A stretch of 29,421 nt of DNA from a virus, in IMG/VR virus record IMGVR_UViG_3300022602_000310, positions 1-29,421 of that record. One strand, 5' to 3'. The notes under the pieces were generated by a model. The model was not told the origin of the DNA. It did not search any database and saw only the letters and a list, made by a program, of their open reading frames with translations. Shown here piece after piece: positions 1 through 6,101 of this stretch. Position numbers and translations under genes: made by a program. The number at the start of each line of letters is the position of its first letter. Position 1 is the stretch's first letter.

Positions 1-359
1 CTGATGGCCTTGGGTGACTTGATCCTGTGGCTTTCATCGAGCACCAATGTCTCATATTTGCCAATTTCGCACAATGATCCAAGCACATCGTAATTGATGA
101 TCGTGATGCCACTGCATTGGCTCTCAGACGCTTGTTTTTTGCCAGTGATCACTCTGATCTCGCCCTTGAAATCCATGGCCTCAAATGCTTGTTTCCAAAC
201 ATTTTTGACAATGGCTGGGCAGACAATGAGAGCTGGCAAATGCTGCATGGCTGCTGCTGCTGTGGGTAGTGTTTTGCCGACCCTCGGCTCATCGGCCAGA
301 ATGGCTCTTTTTTGCCTCAAGAGGAAATCCCTCGAGGTGATTTGGTGTGGAAATAGCAT
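1..359 (-). CDS. SNF2/DEAD-like helicase, N-terminal part (cut by window edge)
   Basis: The reading frame runs from an ATG at 359 to the left edge without a stop, so only about 119 N-terminal residues are present. It begins MLFPHQITSRDFLL, then a Walker A-like ILADEPRVGKT and, about 85 residues later, a Walker B-like LVLDESHRIKSPKA. This order is typical of superfamily 2 helicases of the SNF2 type, which use ATP to move on DNA; phage members usually sit in replication or recombination modules. An ssDNA-binding protein gene diverges from it, which fits. The start has only a weak GGA upstream. The C-terminal helicase half (motifs IV-VI) lies outside the window, so the exact subfamily cannot be set. 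Confidence 0.85.
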   Translation of the reverse strand, partial: MLFPHQITSRDFLLRQKRAILADEPRVGKTLPTAAAAMQHLPALIVCPAIVKNVWKQAFEAMDFKGEIRVITGKKQASESQCSGITIINYDVLGSLCEIGKYETLVLDESHRIKSPKAI

Positions 360-391
360 TTTTGATCCAGTTTTACAGTTAAGGAATCCTC

Positions 392-397
392 AGTATA
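392..397 (-). promoter_or_regulatory. Candidate -10 box for the helicase gene
   Basis: The minus strand reads TATACT, one mismatch from the sigma-70 -10 consensus, about 33 bases upstream of the helicase ATG in an AT-rich divergent intergenic stretch (360-503). I do not see a good -35 box at 16-18 bases, so this is a weak prediction. Confidence 0.3.
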
Positions 398-437
398 TAT
401 TAAATTTTATGAAATTGTGGGAAATTTTGAGAAATTA

Positions 438-446
438 TGTTATAGT
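438..446 (+). promoter_or_regulatory. Candidate extended -10 promoter for the plus-strand operon
   Basis: TGTTATAGT contains a TGn extension directly before TATAGT, about 58 bases upstream of the ssDNA-binding protein start. The only -35-like word, TTGTGG at 415-420, is 20 bases away, too far for a standard promoter, but extended -10 promoters can work without it. A short inverted repeat, AGAAAT/ATTTCT (461-466 and 475-480), follows in the leader. It could be an operator or nothing. Confidence 0.4.
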
Positions 447-503
447 GCTTTCACTGACTTAGAAATGAGTCGGTATTTCTTTAACTTTTAACTGGAAAAA
501 ACT

Positions 504-1055
504 ATGTCTAAATTTATTACTGGTAAGGGTCGGTTTTCTTATTTGAATTGGGCCAGTCCCAAGGTCAATGAAATGTCTGGCAAAGAGGAATTCAGCACTG
601 AATTCATCATCCCCAAATCCGATACTGTCACTATTGCTGGCCTCAAAACCGCAATGAAAAATGCATTGGATAAAAAGTGGAATGGCAAATATCCATCCAA
701 TTTGAGAAATCCATTGCGTGATGGTGATATTGAAACCAAGCAAGATGGCTCGCCATTGGGTGACCAATACAAGGGTTGCTATTTCATTCGTTGTAAGACC
801 AATGAAAAGCCTGGCACTGTGGATTCGCATGGCAATGCCATCATGGCAGCCAATGATTTTGTATCGGGTGACTATGGCCGAGTTTCGGTCACTGCCTATG
901 CTTATTCCCAAGCGGGAAATAATGGTGTAGCATTTTGGCTCAATAACATCCAAATGCTAGAAAAGGGTGATGCACTGGGATCAAAAGCCTCAGCTCTCGA
1001 TGATTTTGGAATTGCCAAACCAGCTGCACAAGATAATGATATCCCATTCCCTTGA
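504..1055 (+). CDS. Single-stranded DNA-binding protein (DUF2815/Enc34-like)
   Basis: This 183-residue protein has the N-terminus MSKFITGKGRFSYLNWASP and internal features such as FSTEFIIPK and RVSVTAYAY seen in the DUF2815 family, now understood as a phage ssDNA-binding OB-fold group (Enc34 type). Its last residues, AAQDNDIPFP, form the acidic, phenylalanine-containing tail that ssDNA-binding proteins use to contact replication partners. It would coat single-stranded DNA during phage replication. It is first in a short plus-strand operon, diverging from a helicase gene. The ATG has a GGA about 8 bases upstream. Family assignment is from recognition of motifs and tail, not from a search. Confidence 0.85.
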   Translation: MSKFITGKGRFSYLNWASPKVNEMSGKEEFSTEFIIPKSDTVTIAGLKTAMKNALDKKWNGKYPSNLRNPLRDGDIETKQDGSPLGDQYKGCYFIRCKTNEKPGTVDSHGNAIMAANDFVSGDYGRVSVTAYAYSQAGNNGVAFWLNNIQMLEKGDALGSKASALDDFGIAKPAAQDNDIPFP

Positions 1056-1215
1056 TGTGAATGATTTCCACACTCTGCTGGCCAACAATGGAGTGTGGAT
1101 TTTGTTCAGAAATGAACCCACACTTTTGGACATTCAAGAGGCCAGACGATTACTTGCTGGCCTCACTGACCAAATTCTGAAAGATCAAATCAACAATGTA
1201 TCAGTACCTGATTGA
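1036..1215 (+). CDS. Small hypothetical protein (59 aa)
   Basis: I do not recognise this protein. The frame could extend back to 967, but that would overlap the ssDNA-binding gene by 89 bases; the ATG at 1036 (MISHSLDVNDFHTLL) overlaps by only 20. A GTG at 1057, just after the upstream stop, is another possible start. The centre reads GVWILFRNEP and the C-terminal half is helix-forming and charged (DIQEARRLLAGLTDQI). The next gene overlaps its end by 20 bases. The tight overlaps on both sides support a real operon member, but the Shine-Dalgarno signal is weak. Confidence 0.55.
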   Translation: MISHSLDVNDFHTLLANNGVWILFRNEPTLLDIQEARRLLAGLTDQILKDQINNVSVPD

Positions 1216-1396
1216 AAAATATGGTGTCCGAATGACACTCAAAGAGGCATCTGAGGTATTAAAAGTGCCAGTCGGTACTTTGTATAACAAACGATCCTCC
1301 GATGATTTGCCATTCAAAACATTTAAAGATGGCATCAAAGTGTTTGTGGATACCAGGGATTTGGCTGGGTACTTGGAGAACCAATCATGTATATAA
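1196..1396 (+). CDS. Small helix-turn-helix DNA-binding protein (excisionase/AlpA-like)
   Basis: The 66-residue product contains MTLKEASEVLKVPVGTLYNK followed by a short wing and FKDGIKVFVDTRDLAGYLE. This is the pattern of the winged helix-turn-helix fold found in excisionase, AlpA and PrtN-like phage regulators: a recognition helix after LKVPVGTLY and a beta-hairpin ending in a small C-terminal helix. It probably binds DNA as an early regulator. No integrase is in the window, so a role as excisionase is not supported. A second ATG at 1232 would give 54 residues and avoid overlap with the upstream gene. Neither start has a strong ribosome-binding site. Confidence 0.7.
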   Translation: MYQYLIEKYGVRMTLKEASEVLKVPVGTLYNKRSSDDLPFKTFKDGIKVFVDTRDLAGYLENQSCI

Positions 1397-1506
1397 AAGC
1401 AGAATTCACCAATGTAATGAATACTTGGAAAAGATTCGGGTTTGTCCCACCATCGACTTTGGTGGAATATCAAGCAAAATGGTATCTAGTTAAACATAAT
1501 CTTTAA
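1387..1506 (+). CDS. Very small hypothetical protein (39 aa)
   Basis: An ATG at 1387 lies inside the end of the helix-turn-helix gene (10-base overlap) and has a good GGAG about 8 bases upstream. It encodes 39 residues starting MYIKAEFTNVMNTWKRFGF and containing FVPPSTLVEYQAKWY. The clear ribosome-binding site, the operon-style overlap and the protein-like composition argue for a real gene. I cannot assign a function. The tryptophans and the PPS turn suggest a small folded or partner-binding peptide, but this is inference. Confidence 0.6.
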   Translation: MYIKAEFTNVMNTWKRFGFVPPSTLVEYQAKWYLVKHNL

Positions 1507-1509
1507 ATT

Positions 1510-1629
1510 ATGCAAAACCTTGATTGGTACAATATTTTTGCTTGGGTTTTTGGCCTTGGAATGGCTGGGATTATTTTTACAATCTCAGCCATTTTTTGGT
1601 TTGTCGTATTCTTAATGATTCAAGAATAA
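1510..1629 (+). CDS. Possible small single-span membrane protein (39 aa)
   Basis: This 39-residue frame, MQNLDWYNIFAWVFGLG followed by a long hydrophobic run to FVVFLMIQE, would be almost entirely membrane-embedded. It starts 3 bases after the previous stop. Two facts weaken it: there is no visible Shine-Dalgarno sequence, and an intrinsic terminator for the same strand (1560-1597) lies in the middle of it, so the hydrophobic codons may partly reflect the T-rich terminator. Its last 10 bases overlap the end of the convergent endolysin gene. It could be a genuine peptide expressed by read-through, or a chance frame. Confidence 0.35.
   Translation: MQNLDWYNIFAWVFGLGMAGIIFTISAIFWFVVFLMIQE
1560..1597 (+). 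terminator. Intrinsic terminator of the plus-strand operon
   Basis: Bases 1560-1572 (AATGGCTGGGATT) pair with 1581-1593 (AATCTCAGCCATT), giving a 13-pair stem with a single G-U wobble and an 8-base loop, followed by six T's (1592-1597). This is a strong Rho-independent terminator for plus-strand transcription. It lies just before the late minus-strand operon ends at 1620, so it would prevent transcription into the antisense of the lysis genes. On the minus strand the hairpin has no T-tract after it. Confidence 0.8.
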
Positions 1630-2051
1630 AGTCTTGTCCCAGCCTTATCAATAATCAATGCTTGCCGTCTGGGTTGGCCAGCTGGATCATTTGGCACTGA
1701 TACATGAGTCCATCGATCAAATTCCCTGATCACCTGGTCAAATGGCAAACTGCTGGCAATAATCGCTTTGACTACCTCGTCTGGAGTCATGCCAGGCACT
1801 CTCAAATCGGCTGCACATCCTACTCGATGCTGGCTTGAGTCTTTTGATCCAACAGCGTCATTCACTTGTTTTGACCGAAATGCTGAGTTAACCATGATTG
1901 GCTTATTGCCCAGCAGCTCCTTGACCATTTCAAGAAATTGAGCCAAACGCTCAAGATTTTTTGTTTCAGATTCATTGGGTACATTGTCAAATTCCCTGTG
2001 ATCGGTGAATGTCAATTCTTCCAGGCTGAAATGTGGTGTGAGCTGTGTCAT
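1620..2051 (-). CDS. Endolysin, M15-family peptidase (D-Ala carboxypeptidase type)
   Basis: The 143-residue protein carries the zinc-site signature of M15 peptidases: SSQHRVGCAAD (His75 and Asp82) and WTHVSV (His116), with Glu110 in VIREF as a possible catalytic acid. The N-terminus, HFSLEELTFTDHREFDN, is usual for phage Peptidase_M15_3 endolysins. It would cleave peptide cross-links in peptidoglycan at the end of infection. There is no signal peptide, so release needs a holin; a holin-like gene lies directly upstream with a 4-base ATGA overlap. The length is normal for a single-domain endolysin. Confidence 0.9.
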   Translation of the reverse strand: MTQLTPHFSLEELTFTDHREFDNVPNESETKNLERLAQFLEMVKELLGNKPIMVNSAFRSKQVNDAVGSKDSSQHRVGCAADLRVPGMTPDEVVKAIIASSLPFDQVIREFDRWTHVSVPNDPAGQPRRQALIIDKAGTRLYS

Positions 2052-2542
2052 TTGATGGGTGTGCTTTGATGGAGTAGTTGATCTTTATTTTGGCTCGATG
2101 CTGATGATCCAAAATAAAACCCAATGATGCCAGTCCATGCAGTGCCCAATGAACCGAGCATAATATCAATCTGTGGTGCGTGTTGGATTTGGCCATACAT
2201 CAAGCCCCAGAGAATGCCAAAAAAGCCAACAGTCACGCCAATGGACAACAATGGTGGAATCCAGCTCTTGGTGTTGATCTGCATATCCCGAGCTGATTTC
2301 CTGTCCGCTGTGGCCAATTGCTCAAAATCCAGCCCCAGCTCTTGCGCTTTGGATTTGAGGTTAGTCTCGGCCAGCTGTAATGCTGCAATCTGATCGGCAG
2401 TCATTTTGCCACTATTAATGGTGTCCTGAACCTTATCGGCATCGATGCCGAGTGCCTTGGACACTCCTTCGACCGCCAAGCCAGCCAATGGGCCACCAAG
2501 GCAGCTGGCCACTGTCGGTGCAATACTTTCAATCCAGCTCAT
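2048..2542 (-). CDS. Holin-like protein (GTA-type 3TM holin family)
   Basis: The 164-residue protein starts MSWIESIAPTVASCLGGPLAG, a hydrophobic glycine-rich segment. A helical, charged middle (KMTADQIAALQLAE, then a long heptad-like stretch) follows, and two more hydrophobic spans lie near residues 95-115 and 125-145 (WIPPLLSIGVTVGFFGILWG; GTAWTGIIGFYFGSS). This order is typical of the 3TM holins found in gene transfer agents and aquatic phages. It would form the inner-membrane lesion that lets the endolysin out. It overlaps the endolysin by ATGA and the upstream small membrane ORF by another ATGA. Confidence 0.8.
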   Translation of the reverse strand: MSWIESIAPTVASCLGGPLAGLAVEGVSKALGIDADKVQDTINSGKMTADQIAALQLAETNLKSKAQELGLDFEQLATADRKSARDMQINTKSWIPPLLSIGVTVGFFGILWGLMYGQIQHAPQIDIMLGSLGTAWTGIIGFYFGSSASSQNKDQLLHQSTPIK

Positions 2543-2697
2543 GGTTTATCCTCCAAATGATATTTACTTTTCTGATAGTCCAAATGAATGCCATACATCA
2601 AACCGCAAAACGTCAAAAACAATATCAAAATGCCAGCGCATAACGCTGCCCTGACTTGCCATTTGTCGATGAACTGCCTTCTTTTGAGTGCAGCCAT
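2539..2697 (-). CDS. Small membrane protein of the lysis cassette (52 aa)
   Basis: The frame starts at an ATG inside the 3' end of the upstream coiled-coil gene (73-base overlap) and ends in an ATGA overlap with the holin start. The product has a basic N-terminus (MAALKRRQFIDKWQVRAA), one strongly hydrophobic segment (LCAGILILFLTFCGLMYG) and a polar tail (HLDYQKSKYHLEDKP). This is a single-pass membrane protein, probably with the tail outside. Its place directly before the holin suggests a lysis accessory such as an antiholin or small spanin-like partner, but it lacks a clean lipobox and I do not assign a specific role. Confidence 0.65.
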   Translation of the reverse strand: MAALKRRQFIDKWQVRAALCAGILILFLTFCGLMYGIHLDYQKSKYHLEDKP

Positions 2698-3098
2698 CTC
2701 AATGGCTTTTTTTGTTCACGCTCGAGCTTTTCTCGCTCTTTCCTGACAATTTCACGCATTTGCGTGAATTTCTCCCAAAGACCAGGCATTCCGACCTGGT
2801 ATATGATCATTTCTCGCAATTCTGTTTCCATGCGCTGGATCTGCTCTTGACGCATGATCCGATTCATCGCCTCCTCGTTGATGCTGGTTTTTTTATCGAG
2901 TGGCTTGAGTCGTTCTTCTTTTTCTGCTTCTTTGAGTGTCTCTTGATGGGTGAAGAATGCTCCCAAATTCTTGCCAATGTCGTTGACGATATCCCCAACA
3001 TCTTTGCCATCTTTTTTAAAGTCTTGGTATAAATCGATGCACTCCCGAATGCCAGCATGGGCAGCCTTACACGCTGCAAATACTGTGATTGGATCCAT
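2625..3098 (-). CDS. Coiled-coil phage protein near the lysis genes (157 aa)
   Basis: The N-terminus MDPITVFAACKAAHAGIREC is followed by a mostly helical, highly charged protein with a long coiled-coil-like region (QIQRMETELREMIIYQ, then MREIVRKEREKLEREQKKP). Proteins with this layout are common next to lysis genes in aquatic siphoviruses, but I know of no proven function. The gene starts within the stop of the upstream 56-residue ORF (TAATG). Its last 73 bases are shared with the start of the 52-residue membrane protein in another frame, and the C-terminus (KEGSSSTNGKSGQR) looks unstructured. Confidence 0.75.
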   Translation of the reverse strand: MDPITVFAACKAAHAGIRECIDLYQDFKKDGKDVGDIVNDIGKNLGAFFTHQETLKEAEKEERLKPLDKKTSINEEAMNRIMRQEQIQRMETELREMIIYQVGMPGLWEKFTQMREIVRKEREKLEREQKKPLRWLHSKEGSSSTNGKSGQRYALAF

Positions 3099-3268
3099 TA
3101 TTTGTGCGTCAAAATAAACGTGAATATGGTGCCAACACAGCTGACAATGACCACGCCAGCACTGGTGATCATAATCTGCTCGATTCGCTTGAGCCTGGCA
3201 TTGATCTGCTCATACCTCAAGGCACAAACCGCCTCATGCGAATTCAGTCTGGCCTCAGTATCATCCAT
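3098..3268 (-). CDS. Small coiled-coil/membrane protein, XhlA-like (56 aa)
   Basis: The product starts MDDTEARLNSHEAVCALRYE, continues with QINARLKRIEQ and ends with one hydrophobic span (MITSAGVVIVSCVGTIFTFI) and a short THK tail. A short amphipathic coiled coil followed by a C-terminal membrane span is the layout of hemolysin XhlA-type phage proteins, which work with holin and endolysin at the membrane. The start has a clear GGAGG about 9 bases upstream. It ends in a TAATG overlap with the next gene. XhlA likeness rests on architecture only. Confidence 0.7.
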   Translation of the reverse strand: MDDTEARLNSHEAVCALRYEQINARLKRIEQIMITSAGVVIVSCVGTIFTFILTHK

Positions 3269-3296
3269 GCCCAAATCCCTCCAAATATGTTGAATT

Positions 3297-3734
3297 TTAG
3301 AGCAATTCTAGACTTTTGATAACCTCATTGGGATGGATGAATGCGTCTTTTTGGTAAACCTGATCCTCCCACCAGAGAAATTGATCTTTGGCCAAATTGA
3401 CTCGATCCTTCAATAAATTGATATTTTCTGGGTGGCCAAAAATCAATGGGTCTGAAACCGACCATAAAACAATGCCAGGCTTACCTTCCAGCCAAGCCAA
3501 GTGCTGAAAAAATGAATCACAAGCAATCCACGTTCTGCATTGTTTGAGCAATTTGCTCAATTCGGCCATGGGCAGATTTGGCCGAAAATCCTCGACCAAT
3601 GGCTGCTCGCCCTCGATGCCGATCTGGATGATTGGCTCTTTGATCTGGGCAATCAATTCTGGCCAATATGGGTAATTTTTGGGATTGGGTTTCCCATTCA
3701 TCAGTTTTTTGGAATAAGGGGAAATGATGATCAT
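3297..3734 (-). CDS. GT9-like (heptosyltransferase) C-terminal half
   Basis: The 145-residue protein begins MIIISPYSKKLMNGKPNPKN followed by YPYWPELIAQ, then has LSKLLKQCRTWIACDSFFQH and GKPGIVLWSVSDPLIFG. These are the marks of the C-terminal Rossmann half of glycosyltransferase family 9 (ADP-heptose:LPS transferase-like), where the nucleotide-sugar is bound. It is too short to be a complete GT9 enzyme; usual members exceed 300 residues with two Rossmann halves. The missing N-terminal half appears to be the tail of the upstream gene, which overlaps by ATGA. It probably works together with that protein. Confidence 0.75.
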   Translation of the reverse strand: MIIISPYSKKLMNGKPNPKNYPYWPELIAQIKEPIIQIGIEGEQPLVEDFRPNLPMAELSKLLKQCRTWIACDSFFQHLAWLEGKPGIVLWSVSDPLIFGHPENINLLKDRVNLAKDQFLWWEDQVYQKDAFIHPNEVIKSLELL

Positions 3735-4702
3735 AAATACAATTTCCTGAATGCTGCCTCAAGTGGCTGATTCCATTTCCACTGGGCCATTTTGAGATAG
3801 ATATTCCACTGATCGATATTGCCAAATAGGCTTTGAGCAGCAGCAATGGATTCGCCTGGTATCACCTCAGGGTAGCAGCTGAACACCACTGGATTTTTAA
3901 TATCTGGCAGCACTTTCCTGAAAACCAAATGATCGCCAAGTCCACAATTGAGCACCACAATGGTCTTGTCCTTGTATTTAAGGAAATTCTGAAATATCTG
4001 TTCGTCATGGGCATACATCGATGCATCAGTCTCTGATCTGATCCCACCAGTTGGATTTTTCAAATGCCAAGTGATGGCCTCTGGAATAATGAATAGCCCA
4101 AACCCTTTTTTGTGCAGTCCATAAGTAAATAGGGTTTCTTCTCGATGGGCCACTCTGGACAATCCCAAATTGTAGTCATGCACTCCAGCTCGATACAAGA
4201 ATGAGCAATGCAAATGCTCGACTTGCTGCCGTCTGTTGATGATTCGCCATTGTGGGTTTGGCTCGCTGTTTATATTTTCAATTTTGCCAGTTGGGTTGGT
4301 ATCTTGATAAAGCAATGGTGGAGTGAGTATTGAGCCACCAACTGCACCAGCATTGCTGAAAATGGCAAAACTGAGCAATGACCTCAAAACATCAGACTCT
4401 GGTATGGCATCATCATCCATTCGCCAAACCCATTTGTATCCCATGGTGTTGGCAGCCTGGTGGTTGTAATGGGTGCCCTTTTTGGCAGCAAATAGCCACT
4501 CCCATTTGATGCCCTTGATGTCCATCATTTGGAATAAATTTCGGTAGATCAGCTCATTCCTGACATCCCTTGGATTGTCATTATCATCAAAGATGACCAC
4601 CTTGTCTGGCCGTTTGGTCTGATTGATGATAGCAGCCAATGCCAATGGTAATGTGGTGTCGTATCGGCCTCTGGTGCCAATGCTGCAAAGTACACTATCC
4701 AC
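3731..4702 (-). CDS. GT2 glycosyltransferase with a GT9-like N-half at its C-terminus
   Basis: I choose the GTG at 4702 because GAGG lies 7 bases upstream; a TTG at 4717 would add five residues. From the GTG the first ~240 residues are a GT-A glycosyltransferase family 2 domain: DSVLCSIGTRGRYD, nucleotide-binding VVIFDDNDNPR, and the metal-binding acidic motif WRMDDDAIPE (Asp 96-98). The last ~75 residues (TIVVLNCGLGDHLVFRKVLP onward) look instead like the first Rossmann strand-loop-helix of GT9 enzymes. It would transfer a sugar from a nucleotide donor; the acceptor is unknown. The gene overlaps the methyltransferase by 8 bases and the next gene by ATGA. Confidence 0.8.
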   Translation of the reverse strand: MDSVLCSIGTRGRYDTTLPLALAAIINQTKRPDKVVIFDDNDNPRDVRNELIYRNLFQMMDIKGIKWEWLFAAKKGTHYNHQAANTMGYKWVWRMDDDAIPESDVLRSLLSFAIFSNAGAVGGSILTPPLLYQDTNPTGKIENINSEPNPQWRIINRRQQVEHLHCSFLYRAGVHDYNLGLSRVAHREETLFTYGLHKKGFGLFIIPEAITWHLKNPTGGIRSETDASMYAHDEQIFQNFLKYKDKTIVVLNCGLGDHLVFRKVLPDIKNPVVFSCYPEVIPGESIAAAQSLFGNIDQWNIYLKMAQWKWNQPLEAAFRKLYL

Positions 4703-5342
4703 GATCAAACCTCGCAATCATTAAATTAAAGTGATTGTCTTGGCTGATGGCCACTGGCAAATCAGATATCCGACCATGCTGATCAATGTAGTTGAATTCA
4801 AAGCCAGGGAAATTGGTTTCATTGAGGCCATGCAATTTGTGGTGTTCGCCCCAAAAGCCTGGTGGCTCATTCCATGGCACTGTGATGAGTAATCGCTTGG
4901 TATGCTGCTTTAATCGCTCCACCAGCTCGAGGCCATTGTCCAAATGCTCGATCACTTCAAATGCAATGATGGTGTCGAATTTGGCCAATTCCATTTGATT
5001 GATATCGGTGCATGAGAATTTGACGTTATCGCCCCAATTCTGATCATGCGCTACATCGATGATGATCGGATCATAATCCAGCCCCAGATAATTGATATCG
5101 TTGGGGAGGAATTGGCAGCCATATCCTGTGGAGCAGCCGACCTCGAGGATATTTTTGCCGTATAGATTCTTATTGGCCCAAATATACCTCGATGCCTCCC
5201 TTGGCAATACTGGATCGTTTTTTAGGAAAACTGCACGTTCATAATTGTTTGTGAGTTTCCATCGATAATATTCTGGATTATGTTGCTTGGCAAAATTCAG
5301 CTCATTGATCAAGAGCATTTGCTCCCATTGTTTTGTATTCAT
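4695..5342 (-). CDS. Class I SAM-dependent methyltransferase
   Basis: The 215-residue protein shows motif I ILEVGCSTGYG (residues 65-75), an acidic residue after the second strand in YLGLDYDP, and FDTIIAFEVIEHLDNG plus RLLITVPWNEPP further on. This order is standard for class I methyltransferases of the Methyltransf_11/23 kind, which often methylate sugars or small metabolites. It lacks the DPPY or IPCQ motifs of DNA methyltransferases. With two glycosyltransferases downstream and a cupin upstream it most likely belongs to a glycan-modifying set, but the substrate cannot be told from sequence. Confidence 0.85.
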   Translation of the reverse strand: MNTKQWEQMLLINELNFAKQHNPEYYRWKLTNNYERAVFLKNDPVLPREASRYIWANKNLYGKNILEVGCSTGYGCQFLPNDINYLGLDYDPIIIDVAHDQNWGDNVKFSCTDINQMELAKFDTIIAFEVIEHLDNGLELVERLKQHTKRLLITVPWNEPPGFWGEHHKLHGLNETNFPGFEFNYIDQHGRISDLPVAISQDNHFNLMIARFDRG

Positions 5343-5368
5343 ATTGTTTTGTGGTTTGTTAAAAATTA

Positions 5369-5704
5369 TTATTTTGCTGAAGATGATAATGGATTATGTC
5401 TATCTTCATACATTTCATCTACTACATTACCATCATTATCTCTAAGAGCAAAAACACAATAATAAACAACATCATCAGTCAAAGCAGTCAATTTGTGTTC
5501 GTGTTCTTTTTTGATAATTATAAATGTTGGTGCAGTAAATTCTTTTGGATCATACCCTTCCACCTGCACTTGTACTTTACCTTTGACCAATAATGTAACA
5601 TGGTCAAAGTAATGTTTGTGGCCATCAAATGTTTCACCAATTTTTTCAAGCTCGTTTTGACGAACCCAAATATTTCCAAAATAGCCTAATTCGTAATTTT
5701 TCAT
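5369..5704 (-). CDS. Cupin-fold protein
   Basis: The 111-residue product has a histidine-rich first cupin motif, GHKHYFDHVTLLVKGKVQVQ, and a second part, FIIIKKEHEHKLTAL, which together supply metal-binding histidines of a small beta-barrel. Single-domain cupins include sugar isomerases and epimerases, dioxygenases and metal-sensing proteins. Phages often carry them beside tail fibre genes. Being next to methyltransferase and glycosyltransferase genes favours sugar metabolism, as inference. The region is visibly more AT-rich than the neighbouring head and tail genes. It overlaps the upstream gene by ATGA. Confidence 0.7.
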   Translation of the reverse strand: MKNYELGYFGNIWVRQNELEKIGETFDGHKHYFDHVTLLVKGKVQVQVEGYDPKEFTAPTFIIIKKEHEHKLTALTDDVVYYCVFALRDNDGNVVDEMYEDRHNPLSSSAK

Positions 5705-6093
5705 GTTGCACTCTGTATTGATGTTGCGTTATTTGCAATCAAATCCCACGTTTTTGTTATTTCATTCCAATTATATTCTTTGCGATCAATTGGATATGGT
5801 GTAGGTGGTTCCCATTGTGCAGTATTTGTATTTAAAGTCCATGACGCAAATGGCTGTGGATATATAAAAGCATCTATATCTGATCTATAAGTAAAACCAA
5901 TACCAGCATAATTTTTTCTAATTTTTGCGTTGTAACTTGTTTGTTTCCATAAAGTATCTTGACCAAATAAATTTTGTAGATATGTTACGCCATTTATTTC
6001 ATTTTCTTGACCATTAATTGTTGTCACTGAATTATCAACAACTACTACATTAATGACCAAATTATTATTATCTAATTGTGCAAAATGCGCCAT
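5701..6093 (-). CDS. Conserved phage protein after fibre genes (130 aa)
   Basis: The N-terminus MAHFAQLDNNNLVINVVVVD, the middle WKQTSYNAKIRKNYAGIGFT and the C-terminal FASWTLNTNTAQWEPPTPYP match a pattern I know from small proteins found beside fibre genes in cyanophages and other aquatic phages. The function of this family is not established; association with fibre assembly or decoration is plausible. The repeated aromatic-containing strands suggest a beta-rich fold. It has no signal peptide or membrane span. The downstream cupin gene overlaps by ATGA. Confidence 0.7.
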   Translation of the reverse strand: MAHFAQLDNNNLVINVVVVDNSVTTINGQENEINGVTYLQNLFGQDTLWKQTSYNAKIRKNYAGIGFTYRSDIDAFIYPQPFASWTLNTNTAQWEPPTPYPIDRKEYNWNEITKTWDLIANNATSIQSAT

Positions 6094-6101
6094 GTTTTAC
6101 C

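Noticed and set aside
94-462. Plus-strand frame of 122 codons at the left edge
   Set aside because: It is antisense to the helicase fragment, which has clear Walker motifs; the plus-strand protein shows no family features.
459-953. Minus-strand frame of 164 codons
   Set aside because: It is antisense to the ssDNA-binding protein gene, which has a recognised family and a proper start.
1446-1464. Inverted repeat CCACCA...TGGTGG as a second terminator
   Set aside because: The stem is only six pairs, and neither strand has a T-tract after it; it lies inside the 39-aa coding frame.
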